The notes under the pieces were generated by a model, which made no database searches, had not been told where the DNA came from, and worked only from the letters and a program-made list of their open reading frames with translations. From contig UBQW01000010.1 of assembly GCA_900467745.1 (NCBI GenBank), forward strand, positions 1 to 64,000: 64,000 nt of DNA. Reading direction: 5' to 3'. Shown in pieces: positions 45,119 to 53,292 of this stretch (its first letter is position 1; the number at the start of each line of letters is the position of its first letter). A program made the translations under genes and the position numbers. The DNA is from Hyphomicrobiales bacterium (GTDB lineage: Bacteria; Pseudomonadota; Alphaproteobacteria; Rhizobiales; Rhizobiaceae).

Positions 45119-46162
45119 TCAGACTGCTCCGCGCGTCTCGACATAGAGCGCATAAACCGAATGGCTGGACGCCATATAGAGGCGGTTCTTCTTCGGCCCG
45201 CCGAAGACGAGGTTGGGGCAGCGTTCCGGCAGCTTGATGAAGCCGATCGCCTTACCGTCCTTGTTGAAGATCTTCACGCCGTTGAGGTCTTCCGGCTTTG
45301 CGCCGGCAGCGCCCGAAGAGCCCCATCCGCACCACAGATTGCCGTCGACATCGACGCGGAAGCCGTCGAGGCCGCCATTGTCGTCGGCGGTGATCAACGC
45401 CTTCTTGTTGGACAGCGAGAAACCGTCCTTGCCGACATCGTAGGACCAGATGATCCGATAGGGCTGCGCGCGGCCTTCGACTATATAAAGCTTCTTCTCG
45501 TCTTCAGAGAAGGCAAGGCCGTTCGGACCCTTCAGCTCGTCGGTGACGAGGTTCAGCTTTCCATCCGGCGAGATGCGATAGACCGAATGCGGCAGCTCCG
45601 GTTCGGCCTTGTCGCCTTCCCATTCGCCGGCAATGCCGAAGGTCGGGTCGGTGAACCAGATCGAACCGTCCGACTTGCAGACGATGTCGTTCGGCGAGTT
45701 GAGTTTCTTGCCCTTGTAGTTGTCAGCCAGAACCGTGATCGAGCCGTCATACTCGGTGCGGGTGACGCGGCGGGTCAGGTGCTCGCACGACAAAAGCCGG
45801 CCCTGCATGTCGCGGGCATGGCCGTTCGAATAGTTCGAATTCGGGTTGAAGACACTCCAGGTCTCGTTTGTCTCGTCATATTTCATAACCCGGTTGTTCG
45901 GCACGTCGCTGACGAGAAGATAGCGACCATCGCCGAACCAGACCGGGCCTTCCAGCCAGCGGGCGCCGGTGGCGACCTGTTCCAAAGACGAGCTTGCAAC
46001 GCGATATTTGGCAAAGCTCGGGTCGAGAACCTGAATGGCTGGATCCGGATAGATGGGCGAGGGCGTGAAGCCGATCGACTGTGCGGCTGCGACCTTCGGC
46101 AGAACGGCACCCGCCAGTGCGGCTCCAGAAATGGCCATGACATTACGGCGTGTGTAAACCAC
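45119..46162 (-). CDS. Tat-exported SMP-30/gluconolactonase-like protein
   Basis: Six-bladed beta-propeller lactonase-like protein of 347 residues. The GTG start at 46162 has GAGG eight bases upstream. A twin-arginine signal (TRRNVMA, then a hydrophobic stretch ending AAAQS) indicates folded export to the periplasm. Metal-site motifs are EGPVWFGDGRYLLVSDV near 72, SPNDIVCKSDGSIWFTDP near 160 and GPNGLAFSEDEKKLYIVE near 215. A sugar lactone is the probable substrate. It converges with rhaI; a link with rhamnose use is only suggested by position. Confidence 0.9.
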   Translation of the reverse strand: MVYTRRNVMAISGAALAGAVLPKVAAAQSIGFTPSPIYPDPAIQVLDPSFAKYRVASSSLEQVATGARWLEGPVWFGDGRYLLVSDVPNNRVMKYDETNETWSVFNPNSNYSNGHARDMQGRLLSCEHLTRRVTRTEYDGSITVLADNYKGKKLNSPNDIVCKSDGSIWFTDPTFGIAGEWEGDKAEPELPHSVYRISPDGKLNLVTDELKGPNGLAFSEDEKKLYIVEGRAQPYRIIWSYDVGKDGFSLSNKKALITADDNGGLDGFRVDVDGNLWCGWGSSGAAGAKPEDLNGVKIFNKDGKAIGFIKLPERCPNLVFGGPKKNRLYMASSHSVYALYVETRGAV

Positions 46163-46632
46163 TAGGCATCCTCAATATGATTTGTCTCAAATGGGCCCCA
46201 CGAAATCGCGGGTTACGATCAAAACAGTGACCGCGGGCCCATGTAGATCGACCTATCCGTGTGCCGCAATGATACTCTTGGATCGTTTTCCCAACTGGTT
46301 AACCAGCTATGACCACATCAGCGTCAGCTTCGTAAACGCCGCCAAGAAGAAGATCGAAGAAAATTAGCCAGCATAAATATAAGCTTATTCGTTCGTCTCG
46401 ACATGCTTTGATCAAAAGCAACTCCACTGCCGATTCCGTTCGCTTGCCTTATCGAGGTCAGATTTCTTTAAGGATAAGCGCCTAGGTTGAAACCAAGATA
46501 TCGGGATGCCCCCTCGGTGTTTTGCGCATGATGCGTTGTCCCACAGCTTCCAATGTCACTTTTTCTTGCGAACGAGTTCCGCTCCTCCGCAGGCGGCCTG
46601 ATGCCATTTCACCACGATTTCCAAGGTGCCTC
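46163..46632. other. Divergent intergenic region between lactonase and chemoreceptor genes
   Basis: About 470 bp with no convincing gene. It includes a bulged hairpin (ATGGGCC and CGCGG at 46191-46211 against CCGCGGGCCCAT at 46231-46242) and a 12-bp palindrome CTGGTTAACCAG at 46295-46306. A 61-codon frame at 46182-46367 has no ribosome-binding site and no family resemblance. Promoters of both neighbours must be here. Confidence 0.5.
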
Positions 46633-48576
46633 ATGTTGAAAAACCTGAAGATAAAAACCAAATTCCTTATTGCTATCGCCATGCTGGGCCTCGTTTCCAT
46701 GGCGGGCTTGCTTTACCTCACCGACAAGTTTAGCGCGGCCAACCAGCAGTACACCGGCTTCCTCCAGAACGAGAGCCAGGCAGCGACCTTCAGCGCGCGC
46801 GCGGCAGCTGGCATCTGGACGTCCACGACATGGCTTAGCCGTGCCGTCGCGCAGGAGCCCGGCACCCCTGCCTTCAACGATATCTCCAAGCGTTTCGCCA
46901 CAGAGTTCGATGGCGCGCGCAAGCGACTGTCGCAAGTCTCGGAATTGGTGCCGAGCCGCAAGGGGGCAATCGACGAATTGCTTGCCGGAGCCGACGGTTT
47001 GAAATCTCTGGGCGACGAGCTTCTCGCGGCGCATGGCACCGGAAACGCCGAGCAGACCCAACAGCTTTCTGCAAAGCTTGATGACATGATCGTCGGTCTG
47101 TCGCCCAAGTTTGGCGCCAACAACAAGGCAATGGCAGACCTTCTGGAACAGGGCGGCAGCCAGCTGTCTGCCTCCGTTTCCTCCACCATCTTCTATACCC
47201 TTGTCGGCCTAACCCTTGGCGTCATTGCGGCAATCGCCATTGCCATGGTCATCGCCCAGAAGGGTGTGACGACGCCGATGGCCAAGCTTCGCGAACGCAT
47301 GGAAACGCTGGCGTCCGGCGAGACCGGCGAAGAGGTTCATGGCCTCGACCGCCGTGACGAGATCGGCCAGATGGCTGCAGCTGTTGCGGTCTTCCGGACC
47401 GATGCGATCGACCGCATGCGCATCGAGCAGCAGGCCGAAGCAACCCGCTCGATGAGCGAGAGCGAGCGCCTTGAGCGCGAGGCAGACAAGGCCAACGAAG
47501 CCGCAAATCTGCATCGCGCGGTCAAGGCTCTCGGCGGCGCCCTCGGAAATCTTGCCGATGGCGATCTGAACTGCCAGATCGACACGCCGTTTACCGGTGA
47601 CCTCGACACGCTTCGCCAGGATTTCAACGCCGCGGTCTCCAAGCTGCACAACGCGCTGCAGGCTGTTGGCGCCAATGCGAGCGCCATCAGCGCAGGCTCA
47701 AGCCAGATCCGCGCTTCCGCCGACGACCTTTCCAAGCGCACCGAACAACAGGCCGCTTCCGTTGAAGAAACGGCCGCCGCGCTGGAAGAGATCACGACGA
47801 CAGTCAAGGATGCTGCCAGCCGCGCAAGCGACGCCAGCCAGCTGGTCGCCAAGACGCGCGAAGCCGCCGAACGCTCCGGCGAGGTCGTCCGTAACGCGGT
47901 CACCGCGATGCACCTAATCGAGCAGTCCTCGAACGAGATCAGCAACATCATCGGCGTGATCGACGACATCGCATTCCAGACCAACCTTCTCGCTCTCAAC
48001 GCCGGCGTCGAAGCAGCCCGGGCGGGTGATGCCGGCAAGGGCTTTGCCGTCGTTGCCCAGGAAGTGCGCGAACTGGCACAGCGCTCGGCGCGCGCGGCCA
48101 AGGAGATCAAGGCGCTGATCACCGCCTCGGGTTCGCAGGTCGAGTCCGGCGTGGAACTGGTCGGTGAAGCCGGCAAGGCGCTGGATGCGATCGTCGCCGA
48201 AGTTCAAGAGATCAATCGCCATGTTCACGCGATCGCTGAAGCCTCGCGCGAGCAGTCGCTTGGCCTGCAGGAGATTAACACGGCCGTGAACACCATGGAC
48301 GAAGGCACGCAGAAGAATGCCGCAATGGTCGAGGAAACGACCGCGGCCAGCCACAGCCTCGCGCATGAAGCCATGGCGCTGGCGCAGCTGATGTCCCAGT
48401 TCAAGCTGGACGGCGCCGTTGCCAACCAGGGGCGGCCGAGCTTCGCCAAGCCTGCGGCGACGACCGCCAGCCACGGCCCCGTCGCCTCGCCAGCACGGCA
48501 ACTGGGCCAGAAGTTGACCAATGCGTTTCGCGGAAACGCCGCGCTCAAGCAAGAGCCGGAATGGTCGGAATTCTGA
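46633..48576 (+). CDS. Methyl-accepting chemotaxis protein
   Basis: Transmembrane chemoreceptor of 647 residues. Helix 1 (about 10-32) and helix 2 (about 188-215) flank a mostly helical periplasmic sensor. A HAMP domain (about 215-270) is followed by a second HAMP-like stretch (about 305-345, GALGNLADGDLN). The signalling domain covers about 350-600 with the conserved tip NIIGVIDDIAFQTNLLALNA. The protein ends in EWSEF, fitting the aromatic-x-x-aromatic CheR/CheB docking pentapeptide. AAGG precedes the ATG at 46633. The ligand is unknown. Confidence 0.94.
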   Translation: MLKNLKIKTKFLIAIAMLGLVSMAGLLYLTDKFSAANQQYTGFLQNESQAATFSARAAAGIWTSTTWLSRAVAQEPGTPAFNDISKRFATEFDGARKRLSQVSELVPSRKGAIDELLAGADGLKSLGDELLAAHGTGNAEQTQQLSAKLDDMIVGLSPKFGANNKAMADLLEQGGSQLSASVSSTIFYTLVGLTLGVIAAIAIAMVIAQKGVTTPMAKLRERMETLASGETGEEVHGLDRRDEIGQMAAAVAVFRTDAIDRMRIEQQAEATRSMSESERLEREADKANEAANLHRAVKALGGALGNLADGDLNCQIDTPFTGDLDTLRQDFNAAVSKLHNALQAVGANASAISAGSSQIRASADDLSKRTEQQAASVEETAAALEEITTTVKDAASRASDASQLVAKTREAAERSGEVVRNAVTAMHLIEQSSNEISNIIGVIDDIAFQTNLLALNAGVEAARAGDAGKGFAVVAQEVRELAQRSARAAKEIKALITASGSQVESGVELVGEAGKALDAIVAEVQEINRHVHAIAEASREQSLGLQEINTAVNTMDEGTQKNAAMVEETTAASHSLAHEAMALAQLMSQFKLDGAVANQGRPSFAKPAATTASHGPVASPARQLGQKLTNAFRGNAALKQEPEWSEF

Positions 48577-48593
48577 GCCATATTGCTTAGGAA

Positions 48594-48620
48594 ACGGAGC
48601 CTAAGAGGCTCCGTCTTTTT
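48594..48620 (+). terminator. Rho-independent terminator of the chemoreceptor gene
   Basis: ACGGAGCC-TAAGA-GGCTCCGT is a perfect 8-bp stem with a 5-base loop, followed by CTTTTT, 17 bases after the stop codon. Confidence 0.93.
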
Positions 48621-48650
48621 ATGACTGCGCAGCGTACAGCGTTGCTCGCC

Positions 48651-48686
48651 ACAAACAAAAAAGCCGCCGCCAATGTGGCGACGGCT
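48651..48686 (-). terminator. Rho-independent terminator of the 69-residue protein gene
   Basis: Read on the minus strand, AGCCGTCGCC pairs with GGCGGCGGCT (48686-48662, one T-G pair, loop ACATT) and is followed by TTTTTTGTTTGT. It lies 26 bases after the stop of the small gene at 48713. Confidence 0.9.
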
Positions 48687-48712
48687 TTCGGGGGGCAGGG
48701 AAGCCCAAGGCG

Positions 48713-48922
48713 TTAGCAATAGTTGCAGACAGCAGCCGGATTGCTCTTGATCACGTCGATGAATTTCTTGACCGGATTGGCGCGCTGTTCGCGCTTCACC
48801 GCCGCAGTCTCCAGGAGCCGCTTGAAATCTTCAAGCTTCACGCCGTCGGCGCGCATCACCATGGCGATCAGGGGGTCGCGAAGGGCTTCGGATATCGTCA
48901 GGTCGTCTCTGGTCTTTCTCAT
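48713..48922 (-). CDS. Small conserved-type hypothetical protein
   Basis: A 69-residue protein with an excellent AGGAGGA before its ATG and its own terminator, so it is very likely real. The sequence is charged and helical (ISEALRDPLIAMVMRADGVK, LEDFKRLLETAA) and ends in NPAAVCNYC with two cysteines close to the C-terminus. I do not recognise a function. It is divergent from the TetR gene and could be under its control. Confidence 0.82.
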   Translation of the reverse strand: MRKTRDDLTISEALRDPLIAMVMRADGVKLEDFKRLLETAAVKREQRANPVKKFIDVIKSNPAAVCNYC

Positions 48923-49007
48923 GGCTCAGTCCTCCTTTCGTGGGCGGTCGCCCGTGTTCCACTTCGGCCGCGCTGCCCTCTCGGCAATTGACTTCCGCGA
49001 AAAGTGG

Positions 49008-49050
49008 TGTTACCGGTAAGTAACAATGCATTTGTTACCGATCGGTCACA
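49008..49050. promoter_or_regulatory. Two palindromic operators before the TetR gene
   Basis: TGTTACCGGTAAGTAACA (49008-49025) and TGTTACCGATCGGTCACA (49033-49050) share the half-site TGTTACCG; the second is an 18-bp palindrome with one mismatched pair. A TTGACT at 48988-48993 may be the -35 of tetR. TetR proteins often bind such sites to control their own and a divergent gene. Confidence 0.7.
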
Positions 49051-49053
49051 TGG

Positions 49054-49677
49054 ATGTCAAGGACATTGTCCGCAGAAAAATCAAAAACTTCGACAGCTAT
49101 TCTGCCTGCAGGCACTGATGAAAAGATCCCTCCTAGGGAACGTATCGTCTCGACCGCGGCGGAGCTGTTTCGTGAGCACGGGATCCGTGGCATCGGCGTC
49201 GATGCCATCGCCGAAGGCGCTCTCACCAACAAGATGACGCTCTATCGGCACTTCGGCTCGAAGGACGAGCTGGTGTGCGAAACGCTGCGCCGCGCCTCCG
49301 ATAAGGCCGAGGCGATCTGGCGCGAGCTGGAAGCCACGCATCCCGATGATGCGCGCGCCCAGCTGCTTGCCTGGATCGAACTCAGGACCCAGAGCCTTTG
49401 CGGCGATCAGGTCGGCTGCGATCTGGCGAACGCCGCGATCGAACTCAAGGGTGAAGGCCACCCGGCCTATAGCGTCATCGAACGCCATAAGGCGGAGCAG
49501 CGCGACAGGCTTGAGGCGCTCTGTCTCGCCGCCGGCGCGCGCGAACCGCAGCTGCTGGCAGACACACTGACCCTGCTTCTGGAAGGCGCCCGCGTCACCC
49601 GTCAATCGATGGGCAAGGACAACTGTTGCGGCCACTTTTCCAAGGCGTGCAACGCCGCTATCGCGGCGTTTGCCTGA
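49054..49677 (+). CDS. TetR/AcrR-family transcriptional regulator
   Basis: Repressor-type regulator of 207 residues. The N-terminal HTH (about 28-75) reads RIVSTAAELFREHGIRGIGVDAIAEGALTNKMTLYRHFGSKDELV. The C-terminal domain (about 90-207) binds an unknown ligand and holds several Cys (LCGDQVGCD; NCCGHFSKAC). The first in-frame ATG at 49054 lies four bases after the operator palindrome and lacks a ribosome-binding site, so the true start could be further in. The target is unknown. Confidence 0.9.
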   Translation: MSRTLSAEKSKTSTAILPAGTDEKIPPRERIVSTAAELFREHGIRGIGVDAIAEGALTNKMTLYRHFGSKDELVCETLRRASDKAEAIWRELEATHPDDARAQLLAWIELRTQSLCGDQVGCDLANAAIELKGEGHPAYSVIERHKAEQRDRLEALCLAAGAREPQLLADTLTLLLEGARVTRQSMGKDNCCGHFSKACNAAIAAFA

Positions 49678-49755
49678 GCGCCGGTTTCTGCGCTTGGAAC
49701 TTTCGTGGGGGAAACTCGTTTTCAACCAGATGTGGAAACACGGTTGAGCGGGAAG

Positions 49756-49944
49756 ATGAACTACATTTATCTCCATCGCCTGTATGCCAAACGGGCGGAG
49801 CTTGAAGCCAAGCTTGAACTCTATGATGCGCGCGATTGCTTCGGTGACGAGGATGTCAACGACGGCACTGATCGTGAGTTGCGTTCTCGCATCGAGGAAA
49901 TCTCGGCGGAAATCGATACGCTCGAACATTCTCGCGTTGGCTAG
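49756..49944 (+). CDS. Small hypothetical protein
   Basis: A 62-residue charged helical protein (starts MNYIYLHRLYAKRAELEAK; ends EIDTLEHSRVG). GGGAAG is close to the ATG; an in-frame GTG at 49705 would add 17 residues. It follows the TetR gene by 78 bases. The coiled-coil-like pattern of Glu/Lys/Leu argues for a real protein; I cannot assign a family. Confidence 0.55.
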   Translation: MNYIYLHRLYAKRAELEAKLELYDARDCFGDEDVNDGTDRELRSRIEEISAEIDTLEHSRVG

Positions 49945-49953
49945 TGCCGTGAG

Positions 49954-50391
49954 TTATCGGCCTGCATCGAGCAGTTCGATCGTGTGATGGTCGAACGCTC
50001 CATCGTAGAAATGATCTATCACTTGATGGAAAGGTGATCCGTGATCGCTGACCGCCGCGAACAGCGTCATCGACGATCGGAGCTTATGATCATCGGGAGA
50101 GCCAAACACCTCATGCGCGGATTTTGCATTGATCGACAATACTGCGTCGACGCAGCGCACAAGGCGGGCGCCGAGGATGGGATCTGCCAGATAGGCCGAG
50201 GCTTCGCCGGCCGAGCGGATGGCATATTTCTCGGCCATTGACGACGTGCCGAGACCTGCCATCTGCGGAAAGATGAACCACATCCAGTGCGAGCGCTTGC
50301 GGCCATTCCTGAGCTCCGCAAGCGCGCGATCATAGACACCATTTTGAGCTTCGATGAAGCGATCGAGATCGTAGTCGATATCAGCGGACAT
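49954..50391 (-). CDS. DUF1810 family protein
   Basis: Cytoplasmic protein of 145 residues that begins with the family pattern YDLDRFIEAQNGVYDRALAEL followed by GRKRSHWMWFIFPQMAGLG. Length is typical. GGGGAGGG precedes the ATG. The function is not established; relatives are linked to the calpastatin-domain name and to NADAR-like folds without a defined reaction. Confidence 0.92.
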   Translation of the reverse strand: MSADIDYDLDRFIEAQNGVYDRALAELRNGRKRSHWMWFIFPQMAGLGTSSMAEKYAIRSAGEASAYLADPILGARLVRCVDAVLSINAKSAHEVFGSPDDHKLRSSMTLFAAVSDHGSPFHQVIDHFYDGAFDHHTIELLDAGR

Positions 50392-50454
50392 GATGCCCTC
50401 CCCGACTAGAACTAGGTCACGGTCGCCGTTTCTCCAGTTTAAGCCGACAAGTCC

Positions 50455-50766
50455 TCAGCAGGACTTGTCCGGATAGGGGCTATGCTCCCGGCAATAATCC
50501 AGCGACGGGCCGGAATCCGAGATCGCTCCGACAGGGGCGAGATCGACAGCCGATGCCGTCGAGGTGTTCATATGCGCGACATATCCCGCCGCGCCAAGAA
50601 CCAGCAGGGCTCCAACGATCAGAAACCGTTCCGATACCGATGGTCGGCTGGTTGCCTTGATGTGTTCCACGTATTCGCGCTCGCCCATACCGTCCAACTC
50701 TTCGTCCGTTGCATGATGATGGACCGTGTCGCCGCGAGGGGCGCTCCAGCTGTCTACATCTCTCAT
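50455..50766 (-). CDS. Hypothetical single-pass membrane protein
   Basis: Protein of 103 residues: a polar N-terminus (about 1-45, with HHHATDEELDGMGEREYVEHI), one membrane helix (about 48-66, FLIVGALLVLGAAGYVA) and a short outside tail ending in two Cys (CREHSPYPDKSC). AGGAG precedes the ATG. I know no function. Confidence 0.75.
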   Translation of the reverse strand: MRDVDSWSAPRGDTVHHHATDEELDGMGEREYVEHIKATSRPSVSERFLIVGALLVLGAAGYVAHMNTSTASAVDLAPVGAISDSGPSLDYCREHSPYPDKSC

Positions 50767-50989
50767 TGTCTTGCTCCTGAAATCCGCGCGAGGTGCCTAC
50801 AACATCCCTCGACCCGTGGCGTCTTTCGCGCATTCCCGATATGTGGTGGCAACCGCCACGGTTGAAGCCCGGATACGCAAACTCAGTGTTCATAAAATCG
50901 AACCAATCGGTTTGATCTGGCTTCAAGGGCTTGGCACTTCGAGGAAACTCGGCTTAGGTCGGGTATTCATCCAGACCACGGACACTGAC

Positions 50990-52363
50990 ATGACGAAATC
51001 ATTTGGTGCGATGTCGATCGCACAACTTTCCGTTCTCATCCAGAACGGCGCCGCCGACCCGGTGGAGGTCACCGAGACCGTGCTTGAGGACATCAAGGTG
51101 CACCCCGATCAGTCGATCTTCACCGAATTGCTGGCCGACCGCGCGCTTGAAGAGGCCAAGGCGTCCTCGGCGCGGCTGAAGGCCGGCCGGTCGCGCGGCT
51201 TGCTTGAGGGCATTCCCGTTGCCTGGAAAGACCTGTTCGATATCAAGGGGCGCGCGACGACGGCCGGCTCCAAGGTCCTGCGGGACGCCCCCGTGGCAGA
51301 AGACGATGCAGCGGTCGTAAGCGCGCTTGCGCAGGCCGGCATGGTCGCCGTCGGCTGCACCAACATGAGCGAATTCGCTTTTTCCGGCCTCGGCATAAAC
51401 CCGCATTACGGCACACCGCACAATCCGCGCGGCAAGGATGAGCCACGTATTCCCGGCGGCTCCTCCTCGGGCGCCGGTGCCGTGGTGGCCGCAGGTCTCG
51501 TCCCCGTGGCGATCGGCACCGACACGGGCGGATCGGTCCGCATCCCCGCCGCCTTCAATGGCGTCGTCGGCTACAAGGCAACACGCGGGCGCTACCCCAT
51601 GGGCGGGGTCTTTCCGCTGGCGCGAAGCCTGGATTCGCTCGGCCCCCTTTGCCGCACCGTTCAGGACGCAATCTGGGTCGACGCGGCCATGCGCGGCCTG
51701 ACCGCCGCGCCCGCCATCACCCCGAGCTCGCTCCGCGCGCTGGATGTGGTCATTCCTGATGATGTCGTGTTCGATGGCGCCGAGGCCGGCGTCGTCGCAG
51801 CCTTCGAGCAAAGCGTGGAGTGGCTGATCGCGGAAGGTGCTTCGGTCACCCGCGTCACCATCCCGGCCTTCGACGAAATCCTCGCCCTCATGGGTAAATA
51901 CGGCAGCCTGGTGACTGCGGAAGCCTTCGCGCTTCATCGCGAGCGCCTTGCCGGGCAGGAGGCCGATCAGATGGACCACCGCGTCGTGCAACGCACCCGA
52001 CTTGGCCAGACGATCACGATGCCTGACTACATCGCCATTCTCGAAGCGCGCGAGCGACTGATAGCGGAGGTCGACCGCATGGTCGGCGATAGCATTATCG
52101 CCTACCCGTCAGTCGCCCATGTCGCGCCACCGATCGCCGCCCTGGAAGCAAACGACGATCTTTTCTTCGCGACCAACGGCAAGACCTTGCGCAACACCAT
52201 GCTCGGCAATTTCCTCGACTGGTGCGGCGTGTCGATCCCCTGCGGGACCGGCGACGCGGATATGCCGGTCGGCCTGCTGCTTTCGGCAACCGCCGGCCGC
52301 GACGAGGCGCTGCTTGCCGCCAGCCTTTCGGCGGAAGCTGTGATCACCGGAGATTCCGTTTGA
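50990..52363 (+). CDS. Amidase signature family hydrolase
   Basis: Amidase of 457 residues with the intact Ser-cisSer-Lys triad: Lys near 80 (AWKDLFD), cis-Ser near 158 (GGSSSGAG) and nucleophile Ser near 182 (TDTGGSVRIPA), the 24-residue spacing typical of the family. Its substrate amide is unknown; it is similar to GatA in fold but no gatB/gatC genes are near. The start ATG has only a weak ribosome-binding site. It begins a plus-strand run with a TIM-barrel isomerase and an aldolase. Confidence 0.9.
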   Translation: MTKSFGAMSIAQLSVLIQNGAADPVEVTETVLEDIKVHPDQSIFTELLADRALEEAKASSARLKAGRSRGLLEGIPVAWKDLFDIKGRATTAGSKVLRDAPVAEDDAAVVSALAQAGMVAVGCTNMSEFAFSGLGINPHYGTPHNPRGKDEPRIPGGSSSGAGAVVAAGLVPVAIGTDTGGSVRIPAAFNGVVGYKATRGRYPMGGVFPLARSLDSLGPLCRTVQDAIWVDAAMRGLTAAPAITPSSLRALDVVIPDDVVFDGAEAGVVAAFEQSVEWLIAEGASVTRVTIPAFDEILALMGKYGSLVTAEAFALHRERLAGQEADQMDHRVVQRTRLGQTITMPDYIAILEARERLIAEVDRMVGDSIIAYPSVAHVAPPIAALEANDDLFFATNGKTLRNTMLGNFLDWCGVSIPCGTGDADMPVGLLLSATAGRDEALLAASLSAEAVITGDSV

Positions 52364-52412
52364 AATTCCAAGGCGTTGTTGCCTAGATAGGGTGGGAACG
52401 AGGAGGAATGCA

Positions 52413-53273
52413 ATGATCGAGGATATCGAGAACGGACGGTTCGCAGTCTCCACATGGTCGCTGCACCGGGCGCTAGGCGCGGTCCATCCCTATAGCCCCG
52501 ATCCGGCCAAGAGCGGGGCACCGCAGGAGCCTTACGGCCCCGGCAGCGTCGAACTGATCGACGTTCCGCGCCAGCTTGCCGATCGCGGCATCCACAGGCT
52601 GGAGATCTGCTCCTTCCATCTGCCGAGCCTCGACGCGGACTATCTACGGCGGCTGCGCGCAGCCCTCGATCAGTCCGGCGTCCTGCTTCAGACCTTGCTG
52701 GTCGAGGACGGCGACCCGAGCAATCCCGCAACGGCCGAGCGCGATATCCGCTGGGTCGCCGGCTGGATCGAGATCGCAACCGCGCTTGGCGCGAGAAACA
52801 TGCGCGTCATCGCGGGGAAACAGCAGCCGAGCGACGAGAACCTCGCTCGCTCGTCGGGACATCTCTCGTGGCTTGCGGAGCAGGCCGAGGAGAGCGGCAT
52901 CCGCGTCGTCACCGAGAACTGGTTCGACCTCCTGCCGTCGCCGCGAGAAATGAACTGGCTGCTTGACGATCTCGGCGGCAAGGTCGGCCTCAACGGCGAT
53001 CTCGGCAACTGGTCGGCGCCGGACAAATATGCCGGCCTTTCGGACATCATGCGCCGCGCCGAGATTTGCCACGCCAAGGCCAATTATACCGCATCAGGCA
53101 TGGATGCCGAGGACTACGGCAAGTGCCTGGAGGCATGCCGACAGGCCGGATATGCCGGTCCCTACACGCTTATCTACGATTCGCCGTTCTTCCCCGACGA
53201 ATGGGACGGCATCCTTCTTCAGAAGGCCTTTATCGAACAATTCCATCAAGATGAGCAGCGCGCCACGGGCTGA
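52413..53273 (+). CDS. TIM-barrel sugar phosphate isomerase/epimerase-like protein
   Basis: Protein of 286 residues of the xylose isomerase-like TIM-barrel family. Supporting stretches: RFAVSTWSLHRALG at the start, RLEICSFHLPSLD near 65, WIEIATALGARNMRVIAG near 118, ENWFDLLPS near 168 and ICHAKANYTAS near 217. GGAGGAA precedes ATG 52413. It lies 49 bases after the amidase and 19 before the aldolase. The substrate is unknown. Confidence 0.87.
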   Translation: MIEDIENGRFAVSTWSLHRALGAVHPYSPDPAKSGAPQEPYGPGSVELIDVPRQLADRGIHRLEICSFHLPSLDADYLRRLRAALDQSGVLLQTLLVEDGDPSNPATAERDIRWVAGWIEIATALGARNMRVIAGKQQPSDENLARSSGHLSWLAEQAEESGIRVVTENWFDLLPSPREMNWLLDDLGGKVGLNGDLGNWSAPDKYAGLSDIMRRAEICHAKANYTASGMDAEDYGKCLEACRQAGYAGPYTLIYDSPFFPDEWDGILLQKAFIEQFHQDEQRATG

Positions 53274-53292
53274 GCTGCGGAAGGAGACTAGT

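Noticed and set aside
46182..46367. 61-codon frame in the lactonase/chemoreceptor gap
   Set aside because: No ribosome-binding site, no recognisable family, and composition unlike neighbouring genes; kept only as part of the intergenic region.
52963..53292. 110-codon upstream extension of the HpaI-type aldolase
   Set aside because: It overlaps the TIM-barrel gene in another frame and has shadow-like composition; AAGGAG before ATG 53293 marks the real start.
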